Positions 5,479-13,325 of a stretch of DNA of 15,313 nucleotides are shown in pieces. Position numbers and translations under genes: made by a program. The notes under the pieces are model-generated. The model had not been told where the DNA came from. It did not search any database and saw nothing but the letters and a program-made list of their open reading frames with translations. Source of the stretch: Chloroflexota bacterium (GTDB lineage: Bacteria; Chloroflexota; Anaerolineae; UBA3071); NCBI GenBank assembly GCA_014383605.1, contig JACNHM010000391.1, forward strand, positions 1-15,313. The letters are read 5' to 3'. Each line of letters begins with the position of its first letter. The first letter of the stretch is position 1.

Positions 5479-5874
5479 TCAGCGCCTCCGTTTCTTGTGT
5501 TTCTGACGCGGACGAATCGAAAAAGAGGATGGCTCCACCGACCCGCCGGATCGGGCGATCTTTCTCGTCCGCTCTCTCTGGTAAGCGCCAATCTCCTGCG
5601 CCAGCGGATGGCTGGGATCAACCTGCAGATGGGTAATGGAGACAACGACGTGTACCCTGGCTTGGGTGTGTTCCAGCGGTGTCACGTCGCAGGAAATGCC
5701 ACCCTCGTCACCCAGGTAAAACACCCTCTGAATGTGCAGTTCCTGGTCGCGGGCAACCTGGATGCCCTGCTTTCGCATCGTCCGGAGACAGGCGCTGGTC
5801 GGTCGAACAGAGATGGGAAGCTGGGCTTCCATCTTGCGCATCAGCTCTTTCACCTTGGTGTAATCGTCAATCAT
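5479..5874 (-). CDS. Conserved-looking protein of unknown function, 131 residues
   Basis: I do not recognise a named family. The protein starts with a helical MIDDYTKVKELMRKMEAQLP, followed by a proline-bounded segment and a central region with alternating hydrophobic strands (Q-R-V-F-Y-L-G-D-E-G-G-I-S-C-D-V-T and R-V-H-V-V-V-S-I-T-H-L), then an SHPLAQEI-G-A-Y-Q motif. The tail is disordered and very basic (RQKHKKRRR). No signal peptide or membrane segment is seen. The ATG has a strong GGGGAGG 4 bases upstream. It is the first gene of the minus-strand string, about 30 bases downstream of a near-consensus promoter, so it should be well expressed. The alpha/beta centre and basic tail would fit a small nucleic-acid-associated protein, but that is a guess. 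Confidence 0.8.
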   Translation of the reverse strand: MIDDYTKVKELMRKMEAQLPISVRPTSACLRTMRKQGIQVARDQELHIQRVFYLGDEGGISCDVTPLEHTQARVHVVVSITHLQVDPSHPLAQEIGAYQRERTRKIARSGGSVEPSSFSIRPRQKHKKRRR

Positions 5875-5904
5875 AACGCCTCCCCTCTGGAGCCTTTCAT
5901 CAGC

Positions 5905-5933
5905 ATTCTACACCACGTCCCCGCTTGTGTCAA
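5905..5933 (-). promoter_or_regulatory. Sigma70-type promoter for the minus-strand gene string
   Basis: On the minus strand TTGACA (5933 to 5928) is a perfect -35 box, followed by a 17-base spacer and TAGAAT (5910 to 5905), which matches five of six -10 positions. Transcription would start near 5898, giving a leader of roughly 25 bases before the ATG at 5874. This is the only strong promoter I see upstream of the genes at 1-5874. Confidence 0.75.
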
Positions 5934-5949
5934 GCAGCAGAAGCGCAAC

Positions 5950-5977
5950 TTGACGCCACACGCCAGCGCGCTATAAT
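5950..5977 (+). promoter_or_regulatory. Sigma70-type promoter for the penicillin-binding protein gene
   Basis: TTGACG (5950-5955, five of six) is followed by a 16-base spacer and a perfect TATAAT (5972-5977). The leader would be about 105 bases to the ATG at 6088. The -35 box lies only 16 bases from the -35 box of the opposing promoter, so the two polymerase sites overlap in footprint and could compete. Confidence 0.75.
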
Positions 5978-6087
5978 CTATCGCAGCGGCAAGGGAACCG
6001 CGACGGCACTCTGTTCGTCTGAGAATGTGACCATTCATCCATCATTCGGGTCTAATCAAAGCAGAAAGCAAACGGAATCGAGAGTCC

Positions 6088-9000
6088 ATGTCATCATCAC
6101 AACGTCCTCATTCTTCCAGTTATCGTCAATATCCTCGTGTCTCGCCAACTCAATCCTCCTATCCACGGCAAGCGCCACCGCCGCCGCGACCTCAGCGGCG
6201 ACCGCTGTTCTCAGGCCTGCTGGCCGTGGGCCTGCTGCTGGTCGCCCTGCTCCTCTTCCTCTTCGCCGTGGCCATGCTGGCCTACGCCTCCATCGCCCGC
6301 GAGCTGCCCTTGCCGGGCGAACTGGAAACGCGCACCGCCAGCTTTGCCACCACGCAGATCTACGACCGCCAGGGCAACCTGCTCAACGAGATCTTCGACC
6401 CGTTGAGCGGGCGGCGCACCCGCGTGCCCCTCGACCAGATCTCTCCCCCCCTGATCCAGGCCACCATCGCCACCGAGGACGCCAACTTCTACCAGCACCG
6501 CGGCGTGGACCCCATCGCCCTGCTGCGCATCATCTACCACGCCGTGCGCGAGCAAGAGATCATTGGCGCCAGCACCATCCCCCAGCAGTTGGTCAAGCTG
6601 ACCTTCCTCAGCCCCGAACGTACCCTGGAGCGCAAGCTCAAGGAAGGCATTCTGGCGGCGGAGATCACCCGCCGCTACCCCAAGGACGCCATCCTGGAGC
6701 TTTACCTCAACGAGATCCCCTACGGCAACCTGGCCGTGGGCATCGAGGCCGCCGCGCAGACCTACTTCAGCAAGCCGGCCTCCGACCTGACGCTGGCCGA
6801 GGCCGCGCTGCTGGCCGGACTGCCCCAGGCGCCCAGCTACTACGATCCCTACAGCAACCTCTGGAATTCCGACGGCAGCCCTGGCCCATCCAAGCAGCGG
6901 CAGGGCGTCGTGTTGGGGCTAATGGTCAAGCAGGGCTACATCGCGCCGGAAGAGGCCAACGCCGCCTGGTTCCAGGAACTGAAGCTCACGCCGCCCCGCT
7001 ACGCCCTGAACGCCCCCCACTTCGTCATGTACGTGCGGGAGCTGCTGGAGGCCGAATACGGCCCGGAGATCGTACACAAGGGCGGCTTGCGCGTCTACAC
7101 CACCCTCGATCCCCGGCTGCAAAACCTGGCCCAACAGACGGCGCGGGAGCACATTGACCGCTTGCAGGAACGCAACGTCAGCAATGCGGCAGTGCTAGTG
7201 CTGCAACCGCAGACCGGCGAGATCCTGGCCATGCTGGGCAGCGTGGACTTCAACGACCCCGACATTGACGGCCAGGTGAACGTGACGCTGCGGGAGCGGC
7301 AGCCCGGCTCGGCCATCAAGCCGCTGACCTACCTGGCCACCTTCGAGAAGCAGAAGGACTGGTGGACGCCGGCCACGCTCGTCGAGGACGTGCGCACCGA
7401 GTTCCCCGACGGAGCCAACCCGCCCTACGTGCCCGTCAACTACGACGGCAAAACCCACGGCTGGGTCACCGTGCGCTCGGCGCTGGCCAACTCCTACAAC
7501 ATCTCGGCGGTGAAGGCCCTGCAACATGTGGGGCTGCCAGCCCTGCGCGACGTGGCCCGCCGCCTGGGCATCACCACGCTCACCCGACCCGACTACGGCC
7601 TCTCCCTCACGCTGGGCGGCGGCGAGGTCACCCTGCTGGAGTTGACCGGAGCCTACGCCGCCTTCGCCAACGGCGGCCTGCGCGTGCCCCCCGTGGCCAT
7701 GCTGCACGTGACCAGCGCCGACGGGCAAGTTCTGAAAGAGTACGTGCCGCCACCCGGCGAGCAGGTCATGTCGCCGCAGCAAGCCTACCTCATCACCTCC
7801 ATCCTGTCCGACAACCGGGCGCGCACCCCGGCCTTCGGGGCCAACAGCTCGCTGCGCCTGTCTCGCCCGGCAGCGGCCAAAACGGGCACCTCTAACGATT
7901 TCCGCGACAACTGGACGGTGGGCTACACGCCGGATCTGGCGGTGGGCGTCTGGGTGGGCAACAACGACAACTCGGAGATGAAGGACGTCTCCGGCATCGC
8001 CGGTGCGGCGCCCATCTGGCACGACGTCATGGAAGGGGCGCTGGCCGGCGCGGCGGTGCGCGACTTCCCCATGCCGGAAGGCATCCGCATCATCGAGATC
8101 TGCGAGCTCACGGGGGCGATGCCCGATTCCACCTGCCCGCCGGACAAGCGCCGCTCCGAGGTCTTCGCCACGGGGCAACTGCCGCCCGGAGCCGATCGCG
8201 AGAGCTACCGCGTGCTGCTGCTGCAGCCCACCGACGGCGAGGTCGTGCAGGGCATCGTGCCCGTCGTCGGCCGGGTGCAGATACCCGATTTCGATCACTA
8301 CCTGGTGGAGTACGGCGAGACGCACGCGCCGCAGGCCTGGGGCCGCGTGGGAGAGCCAGGCTATGAACCAGTGGAAGCAGGCCCGCTGGCCGAGTGGGAC
8401 ACCCGGCAGTTGAGCAAGGAGGGGCCGCACGTGCTGCGCGTCGTGGCTGTGGACGTGCGCGGACGGCGTTACGAATCGGACATCGTCCGCCTGGAAGTGA
8501 TCATCCCCACGCCGACGCCGGAACCTACAGCCACGCCGACGCACACGCCCACGACGACGCCGACACCGACGCTCACGCCCAGTCCCACGGGCACAGCGAC
8601 AGCCTCGCTGAGCCCGACGCCGCTCATCACGCCCACGGCGACGGCCACCTGGACTCCTGCTGTGACCAGTTCGCCCTCGCCCGTGCCTTCCATCACGCCA
8701 ACGGCGACACCGCCCGCGGCGTCAACACCGACGCCGACGCTGCCTGCGCAGACGCCCACACCTACGGCGACGACCGCCCTCCAGGCGCGCATTGAAAAGC
8801 CAGCCGCAGGCAGCACCGTCAGCGGGGAGGTGGCGATCCGCGGGGAGGCGGCAGGAAGCGGCTTTGCCCGCTACCGGCTGGAGTTCGGCGCCAGCACAGC
8901 GCCCACTGCCTGGCAGCTCATCGCTGAGGGAACGGCCCCTGTCGTCGGTGGCGTGCTGGGCCGCTGGCCCACGCTGGGCCTGGCCGATGGTGACTACACG

Positions 9001-9333
9001 CTGCGGCTGACCGTGTTCCACACTGCCGGCGGCCAGGCTGTCGCTCTGGGCCCCGTGAAAGTGGACAACACTCCACCGTCGGTGCGGCTGGTATTCCCTG
9101 CGGAGGGAGCCGTGCTCAGCGTGGGGCCTGTGCGTCTGCGAGCAGAGGCATCGGACAACCTGGGGCTGGCACAGGTGGACTTCTTCGTGGATGAGGAACT
9201 GGTGGGCAGCGTCGGCGGGCCGCCGTTTGAGGTGGATTGGCCGGCCACGGTGGGGCAGCATCTGTTGAAAGTGCAAGCCACTGATCGGGCGGGCAGCGCG
9301 GTAATCCATGTCGTGGAAGTGACAGTACAATAG
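6088..9333 (+). CDS. Bifunctional class A penicillin-binding protein (PBP1A-like) with C-terminal beta domains
   Basis: This enzyme polymerises lipid II into glycan strands and cross-links the peptides outside the membrane. A Pro/Gln-rich cytoplasmic tail is followed by one membrane helix (about 40-66). The GT51 domain has E130-D in EDANFYQHRG, GASTIPQQLVK, and LYLNEIPYG. The transpeptidase has S408-A-I-K (nucleophile), S469-Y-N, and K598-T-G-T. At 1081 residues it is longer than usual: a beta-type domain at about 709-803, a Thr/Pro linker at 807-897, a second copy of that domain at about 900-993, and an Ig-like domain to the end. ATG at 6088 has only a weak GAGAG nearby; no better start precedes the membrane helix. 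It is monocistronic, with its own promoter and terminator. Confidence 0.95.
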   Translation: MSSSQRPHSSSYRQYPRVSPTQSSYPRQAPPPPRPQRRPLFSGLLAVGLLLVALLLFLFAVAMLAYASIARELPLPGELETRTASFATTQIYDRQGNLLNEIFDPLSGRRTRVPLDQISPPLIQATIATEDANFYQHRGVDPIALLRIIYHAVREQEIIGASTIPQQLVKLTFLSPERTLERKLKEGILAAEITRRYPKDAILELYLNEIPYGNLAVGIEAAAQTYFSKPASDLTLAEAALLAGLPQAPSYYDPYSNLWNSDGSPGPSKQRQGVVLGLMVKQGYIAPEEANAAWFQELKLTPPRYALNAPHFVMYVRELLEAEYGPEIVHKGGLRVYTTLDPRLQNLAQQTAREHIDRLQERNVSNAAVLVLQPQTGEILAMLGSVDFNDPDIDGQVNVTLRERQPGSAIKPLTYLATFEKQKDWWTPATLVEDVRTEFPDGANPPYVPVNYDGKTHGWVTVRSALANSYNISAVKALQHVGLPALRDVARRLGITTLTRPDYGLSLTLGGGEVTLLELTGAYAAFANGGLRVPPVAMLHVTSADGQVLKEYVPPPGEQVMSPQQAYLITSILSDNRARTPAFGANSSLRLSRPAAAKTGTSNDFRDNWTVGYTPDLAVGVWVGNNDNSEMKDVSGIAGAAPIWHDVMEGALAGAAVRDFPMPEGIRIIEICELTGAMPDSTCPPDKRRSEVFATGQLPPGADRESYRVLLLQPTDGEVVQGIVPVVGRVQIPDFDHYLVEYGETHAPQAWGRVGEPGYEPVEAGPLAEWDTRQLSKEGPHVLRVVAVDVRGRRYESDIVRLEVIIPTPTPEPTATPTHTPTTTPTPTLTPSPTGTATASLSPTPLITPTATATWTPAVTSSPSPVPSITPTATPPAASTPTPTLPAQTPTPTATTALQARIEKPAAGSTVSGEVAIRGEAAGSGFARYRLEFGASTAPTAWQLIAEGTAPVVGGVLGRWPTLGLADGDYTLRLTVFHTAGGQAVALGPVKVDNTPPSVRLVFPAEGAVLSVGPVRLRAEASDNLGLAQVDFFVDEELVGSVGGPPFEVDWPATVGQHLLKVQATDRAGSAVIHVVEVTVQ
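8506..8778 (+). repeat. Low-complexity Thr/Pro linker-coding region inside the PBP gene
   Basis: This stretch encodes residues 807-897, almost entirely Thr, Pro, Ser and Ala in T-P-T-P style runs. The DNA is a degenerate minisatellite built on ACG-CCG and CCC-ACG steps. It probably forms an extended wall-spanning spacer and is a likely site of length variation. The long open frames on the other strand and in other frames here are products of this base pattern. Confidence 0.85.
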
Positions 9334-9342
9334 CGAGACGCC

Positions 9343-9385
9343 AAGAACCCCGGTCTCTCAAAGAGGCCGGGGTTCTTTTCTTTCG
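9343..9385 (+). terminator. Rho-independent terminator after the PBP gene
   Basis: AAGAACCCCGG (9343-9353) pairs perfectly with CCGGGGTTCTT (9367-9377). The stem extends inward through TCTC/GAGG with one G-T wobble to a 5-base loop, about 15 base pairs in all, followed on the plus strand by TTTTCTTT. It starts 9 bases after the PBP stop. The converging minus-strand gene ends at 9402; read that way the stem is followed by only a weak T-poor tail, so it probably serves mainly the plus strand. Confidence 0.9.
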
Positions 9386-9401
9386 GCACTCGGGCTGCCG
9401 G

Positions 9402-10598
9402 TCACTGCGCCGATAGGAAGCACAAAGGGTTGCGGGGCACGTTGTTGTAGCGGATCTCGAAGTGCAGGTGCACCCCGTCGGCCATGCCTGTTGCCCCCGC
9501 AGAGCCGATGCGCTGGCCCTTGGCCACCACAGTGCCCTGCTGAACTGAAACGACGCTCAGGTGAGCATACAGCGTGCTGAGACCATTGCCGTGGCTGATG
9601 ACAATGTAGTTGCCGTAGCCGCCATTGTAACCGCCCGTCCGAACAACGGACACGACGCCCGAGTCGGCGGCCAGCACCACCCCGCCCAGCGGGATGCCAA
9701 TGTCTATGCCCTTGTGCGGCCACGGCCGCGGTCGGCCGTAGATCGTCGTGGAACCGAAGTAGTCCATGATCCTCCCCCGGCCCGGCCAGGCGAAACGCCC
9801 TGTGCCCACCCGGCTGGGCTCCGACACCGCGCCCGTGTAGCCACCCACACTCACCGAGATGGTTTCCTTCACGCCCCCAGGGATGATGAGCACCTGGCCG
9901 GGCAGCAGTGGGGAGTTTTCATCTTTCAACTCGTTCGGCTCCCAGCCGACAATAGCCCCTGGCTCCACCCTGTACATGCGGGCAATGTCCACGAGCGTGT
10001 CCCCTTCCTCCACCGCGTGATGCACGCCATCCACAGGCAAGATCATCAACTGCTGTCCCACCCGCAGCAACTGGGGGCACAACTCCAACCCACCAGCCCA
10101 CATCACTGTGTCCAGACTCAGTTTATGCCTGCCGGCGATACCGGTGAGCGTATCTCCTGCCTCGACAGTATGGGTGATGATCCCCAAGCGAGGACGGTCA
10201 GGAATGATGGTGAAGGGCACAGCAGCCCGCGCCAGCGAGTCGCTGGATTCCAGTCCGCTGCCGCCTCGCTGAGGCCAGAAGGAGATCAAGGGCAGCGACT
10301 CGTCGGCCGCTGCCGGCGGCTGAGGCGGCTCAGCGCGAGGCAACTCCCACCGCGGCATCTCCACCTGGCTGAGGATCAACACCAGCACGGCCACCAGGAT
10401 CACGGCGGCGTGGGAGGCCCAGCGCATGGGGGTAAAACCGCTGAAATAGTCCCTGGCGAAAGCTACCAGCCGAGTCCAGAGATCCTGATCGAAACCGACC
10501 TCTTCATCATCGCCCGCGGCAGCTTCCAGATCAGCCGGGGCATCGGATGGGGACATCGGGCTATCGTCTTCGCCTGGGAATAGCAGCGCTTCAGGCAT
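9402..10598 (-). CDS. Membrane-anchored LysM and M23-family peptidase
   Basis: A 398-residue murein endopeptidase-like protein: acidic cytoplasmic tail (1-45), one membrane helix (about 63-79), Pro-rich linker, two LysM peptidoglycan-binding modules (HTVEAGDTL, about 142-188; HAVEEGDTL, about 193-240), and a C-terminal M23/LytM domain. The zinc-site pattern is intact: H295-K-G-I-D299 and H377-L-H379, with H346 in YAHL. This predicts an active enzyme rather than a NlpD/EnvC-like activator, acting outside the membrane on peptide cross-links. ATG at 10598 is chosen because GGAGG lies 9 bases upstream; a GTG at 10619 overlapping the rho stop (TAGTG) is the alternative. It lies directly behind rho and is probably cotranscribed with it. 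It converges with the PBP gene, another wall enzyme. Confidence 0.92.
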   Translation of the reverse strand: MPEALLFPGEDDSPMSPSDAPADLEAAAGDDEEVGFDQDLWTRLVAFARDYFSGFTPMRWASHAAVILVAVLVLILSQVEMPRWELPRAEPPQPPAAADESLPLISFWPQRGGSGLESSDSLARAAVPFTIIPDRPRLGIITHTVEAGDTLTGIAGRHKLSLDTVMWAGGLELCPQLLRVGQQLMILPVDGVHHAVEEGDTLVDIARMYRVEPGAIVGWEPNELKDENSPLLPGQVLIIPGGVKETISVSVGGYTGAVSEPSRVGTGRFAWPGRGRIMDYFGSTTIYGRPRPWPHKGIDIGIPLGGVVLAADSGVVSVVRTGGYNGGYGNYIVISHGNGLSTLYAHLSVVSVQQGTVVAKGQRIGSAGATGMADGVHLHFEIRYNNVPRNPLCFLSAQ

Positions 10599-10618
10599 CC
10601 GCTTCTGCCTCCAGTGCA

Positions 10619-11890
10619 CTAAATCCCGCCTGCCGTAAGAGAGGCCAGGAACTCCCGGTTGCTGCGCGTGCGCCGCAGTTGGTCGAGCAGAGGAACGATG
10701 GCGTCTTCGCCACCGCCCAAGGCATCAACCATGCGCCGCATGGTCCATACCCTCCTCAGCACTTCCGGTTCCAGCAACAGTTCCTCCCGGCGGGTGCCGG
10801 AGCGCTCAATGTCGAAGGACGGGAAAATGCGCCGATCAGACAGTTTGCGGTTCAGATGCAGCTCCATGTTCCCCGTGCCCTTGAATTCCTCGTAGATCAC
10901 GTCATCCATACGACTGCCCGTATCCACCATACAGGTGGCGATGATGGTCAGGCTGCCACCATCTTCGATGTTGCGCGCGGCGCCGAAGAAACGCTTGGGA
11001 GGGTACAAAGCGGCGGGATCAATGCCGCCCGACAGCGTGCGGCCGCTGGGGGGCACCACCAGGTTGTAGGCACGGGCCAGACGGGTGATGGAATCGGCCA
11101 GGATGACCACGTCCTTGCCCGCCTCCACCAATCGTTTGGCCCGCTCCAGAGCCATCTCCGCTACCCGCGTGTGATCCTGCACGGGGTCATCGAACGTGGC
11201 CGCCACCACCTCCGCCTCCACCGAACGGTCCACGTCCGTCACCTCCTCCGGTCGCTCGCCGATAAGCACGACTATCATGTGCACGTCGTCGTAATTGCTG
11301 GTGATGCCGTTGGCGATGAGCTTCAGCACAGTGGTCTTGCCTGCCTTGGGCGGGGAGACGATGAGGCCGCGCTGGCCGCGGCCGATGGGCGCCAGCAGAT
11401 CCAGCAAGCGGGTGACCAGAATGTCCGGACTGGTCTCCAGCCGAAACTGCTGGTCAGGAAAAACGGGGGTCAGCGTTTCGAAACGGGGACGTTCTTTGGC
11501 CTCTTCCGGGTCCTGGCCGTTGACCGTTTCCACCTTCAACAAGCTGAAGTATTTCTCCGATTCCTTCGGCGGACGCACCTGTCCGATGACATGATCGCCC
11601 GTGCGCAAACCGAAACGGCGGATCTGGGATTGAGAGACGTAGACATCCTCCGGGCCAGGCAGCATGTGGACCGAGCGCAGGAAGCCGATGCCCTCCGAAA
11701 CGATCTCCAACACGCCGCCGCCCAGGAAAAAGCCCATCTCCTGGGCCTGCGCGGCCAGAATGCGCAAGATGAGATCGACCTTCTTCAGCCGCGTGTAGCC
11801 GGTGACATCCTTGTCGCGGGCGATGTCACGCAGTTCACCTACGGTATTCTTTTCCAGTTCAGCAATGTTCATACTGTGTTTGTCGTTCAT
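10619..11890 (-). CDS. rho: Transcription termination factor Rho
   Basis: Rho is the hexameric RNA-dependent ATPase that ends transcription at untranslated C-rich RNA. The 423-residue product has the N-terminal helical domain ([18 protein letters not shown]), the cold-shock-like primary RNA site (about 56-125, including [16 protein letters not shown]), and a complete ATPase core: Walker A SPPKAGKT (179-186), GERPEEV (211-217), Walker B VVILADS (261-267), Q-loop region [11 protein letters not shown]-loop region around DTGSRMDD, and RRIFPSFDI (353-361). Length is close to that of E. coli Rho, with no large insertion. ATG at 11890 is chosen because GGGAG lies about 10 bases upstream; the in-frame extension to 11953 and the ATG at 11872 have poorer signals. 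It has its own promoter and a long leader. Confidence 0.97.
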   Translation of the reverse strand: MNDKHSMNIAELEKNTVGELRDIARDKDVTGYTRLKKVDLILRILAAQAQEMGFFLGGGVLEIVSEGIGFLRSVHMLPGPEDVYVSQSQIRRFGLRTGDHVIGQVRPPKESEKYFSLLKVETVNGQDPEEAKERPRFETLTPVFPDQQFRLETSPDILVTRLLDLLAPIGRGQRGLIVSPPKAGKTTVLKLIANGITSNYDDVHMIVVLIGERPEEVTDVDRSVEAEVVAATFDDPVQDHTRVAEMALERAKRLVEAGKDVVILADSITRLARAYNLVVPPSGRTLSGGIDPAALYPPKRFFGAARNIEDGGSLTIIATCMVDTGSRMDDVIYEEFKGTGNMELHLNRKLSDRRIFPSFDIERSGTRREELLLEPEVLRRVWTMRRMVDALGGGEDAIVPLLDQLRRTRSNREFLASLTAGGI

Positions 11891-12229
11891 GGTCAGTTCA
11901 CTCCCAGGCAAGGAATCAGATGTCACTCCCGCGCCCGTCATCCAGTGGTGCACAACGCCTGCTGCACCTGCGCCGAACGTCCCGAAGGCGGGATAACATA
12001 GTCACCAGCCGTGTAAGGCGGCGAAGGAACAGCCGAAAGACAATTCACGGGACATGATAACCCGATTGTCTATTCATTCAATGGTGTGAATAAGAGCCAG
12101 AGAAAGATGGGAACATTCGTGAGGAACATGCCAGCACAGCTAGGCCAATCAAAAGGGCAGCTCGCTGGCCGGGTGGTGTGAGTTCAGAATGCTTCTGGCA
12201 CGATCAACCGTGCCTTCTATTGCTAATAC
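11891..12229 (-). promoter_or_regulatory. Long structured 5' leader of rho
   Basis: About 340 bases lie between the inferred transcription start and the rho ATG, with no clear gene. Three inverted repeats are visible: GGCACG/CGTGCC with a 6-base loop (12197-12214), right at the transcript's 5' end; a larger imperfect hairpin GCCAGC...GCTGGC with inner AGCT/AGCT pairing (12130-12169); and TCCCG/CGGGA around AAGG (11980-11993). None is followed by a T-run. Long rho leaders elsewhere take part in Rho autoregulation by premature termination, so a similar role here is a reasonable inference. Very short open frames exist in the leader, without good ribosome-binding sites. Confidence 0.5.
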
Positions 12230-12235
12230 GTGGCA

Positions 12236-12264
12236 ATTATAGCATCATTTCCCAAAGACGGCAA
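12236..12264 (-). promoter_or_regulatory. Sigma70-type promoter for rho
   Basis: On the minus strand TTGCCG (12264 to 12259, four of six) is followed by a 17-base spacer and a perfect TATAAT (12241 to 12236). It starts 9 bases after the glpX stop, so rho can be transcribed on its own as well as by read-through from glpX. No convincing terminator separates the two genes. Confidence 0.7.
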
Positions 12265-12272
12265 ACGGGAGA

Positions 12273-13292
12273 TCAGAGGTTTCCCCCATCCTGATTTCTC
12301 ACCGTTTGATCGAATTTGATGATGCTGAAGCGCATCAGTTTCTCCCAGCGATGGGTGGCCTCGATGTTGCGGATGGTGCCGGTCTTGGAGCGCATGACGA
12401 CGCTGCTCGTGCGGGCGCCTGTGCCGAAGAAATTGACCCCCTCCAGGAACTCACCATCGGTCACGCCCGTGGCCGCAAAGAAAACATTATCAGTTCGCAC
12501 CAGGTCATCAATGGTCAGCACCTGCTCCAGATCCAGCCCCTGTTCCTGGGCATCCTGCCGTTCGCTGTCGTCGCGCGGCCACAGCTTGCACTGCATTTCG
12601 CCCCCCATACACTTGAGGGCACAGGCGGTGAGCACCGCTTCCGGAGATCCCCCAACACCCACCAGGATGTCAATCCCTGTCTCAGGGCGGGCGGCGGCAA
12701 TGGCCGCCGCCACGTCGCCATCGCGAATGAGGCGGATGCGGGCGCCTGTCTGGCGCACCTGGCGGATCAGTTCGGCGTGGCGGGGACGATCGAGGATGAT
12801 CACCGTGAGGTCATCCACGTCTTTGCCCTTGGCCCGGGCCACTGCCCGCAGGTTCTCCACCACCGGCGCGTTGATGTCTATCACGCCACGAGCCATCGGC
12901 CCCACAGCGATTTTGTCCATGTAGACCACGCTGCCTGGGGCGTACATGGCGCCCCGTTCCGAGACGGCCACCACGCTCAGCGCCCCCGCGCCCCCCTCGG
13001 CCGTCAGTCGGGTGCCATCCACAGGGTCCACAGCGATGTCCACCGAAGGGAGATGACCGGTGCCCAGACGCTCCCCATTGCAGAGCATGGGGGCACTGTC
13101 CTTCTCTCCCTCGCCGATGACGATGATGCCATCCATCTCCACGGTGTTCAAGACCAGGCGCATGGCGTTTACGGCGGCCTGGTCCACGGCGGCCTTGTCG
13201 CCCCGGCCCATCCAGCGCGCCGCGGCCAGGGCCGCAGCCTCGGTGGCTCGTACCAGTTCCAGGGCCAGGTTGCGATCCGGTATCTCAGGCAT
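12273..13292 (-). CDS. glpX: Fructose-1,6-bisphosphatase, class II (GlpX type)
   Basis: The enzyme removes the 1-phosphate of fructose 1,6-bisphosphate in gluconeogenesis or the Calvin cycle, in the cytosol, using divalent metal. The 339-residue product has the GlpX signatures: G-R-G-D-K (29-33), IGEGEKD (59-65), the metal-binding DPVDGT (89-94), and G-V-G-G-S-P-E-A-V in the middle. Length and order match the family. The ATG has GGAAG about 6 bases upstream. It starts 33 bases after the MFS transporter stop and is probably cotranscribed with it. Some GlpX proteins also act on sedoheptulose 1,7-bisphosphate, which cannot be excluded. Rho lies downstream behind its own promoter. Confidence 0.95.
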   Translation of the reverse strand: MPEIPDRNLALELVRATEAAALAAARWMGRGDKAAVDQAAVNAMRLVLNTVEMDGIIVIGEGEKDSAPMLCNGERLGTGHLPSVDIAVDPVDGTRLTAEGGAGALSVVAVSERGAMYAPGSVVYMDKIAVGPMARGVIDINAPVVENLRAVARAKGKDVDDLTVIILDRPRHAELIRQVRQTGARIRLIRDGDVAAAIAAARPETGIDILVGVGGSPEAVLTACALKCMGGEMQCKLWPRDDSERQDAQEQGLDLEQVLTIDDLVRTDNVFFAATGVTDGEFLEGVNFFGTGARTSSVVMRSKTGTIRNIEATHRWEKLMRFSIIKFDQTVRNQDGGNL

Positions 13293-13325
13293 GGAAGGCT
13301 TCCTTTCGCGAATCAGAGGCGACCC

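Noticed and set aside
7195..8544. Long open frame (449 codons) on the minus strand inside the PBP gene
   Set aside because: It is opposite the transpeptidase domain with intact catalytic motifs; its His/Gly/Val/Arg-rich composition marks it as a shadow.
11891..11953. 21-residue N-terminal extension of Rho
   Set aside because: Family proteins begin near M-N-I-A-E-L; GGGAG precedes the ATG at 11890 and no good signal precedes the upstream start.
10547..12001. Long open frame (484 codons) on the plus strand opposite rho and the start of the M23 gene
   Set aside because: It lies wholly antisense to well-conserved genes, has no ribosome-binding site, and its Arg/Gln/His-rich composition is that of a GC-skew shadow.
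12080..12140. Short leader peptide in the rho leader, product M-F-L-T-N-V-P-I-F-L-W-L-L-F
   Set aside because: It is hydrophobic and eye-catching, but no Shine-Dalgarno sequence precedes its ATG; similar very short frames occur beside it, so I do not call it a gene.
12243..12272. Possible terminator directly after glpX
   Set aside because: Only a 4-base TCCC/GGGA pairing is visible and there is no T-run; the stretch is better explained as the rho promoter.
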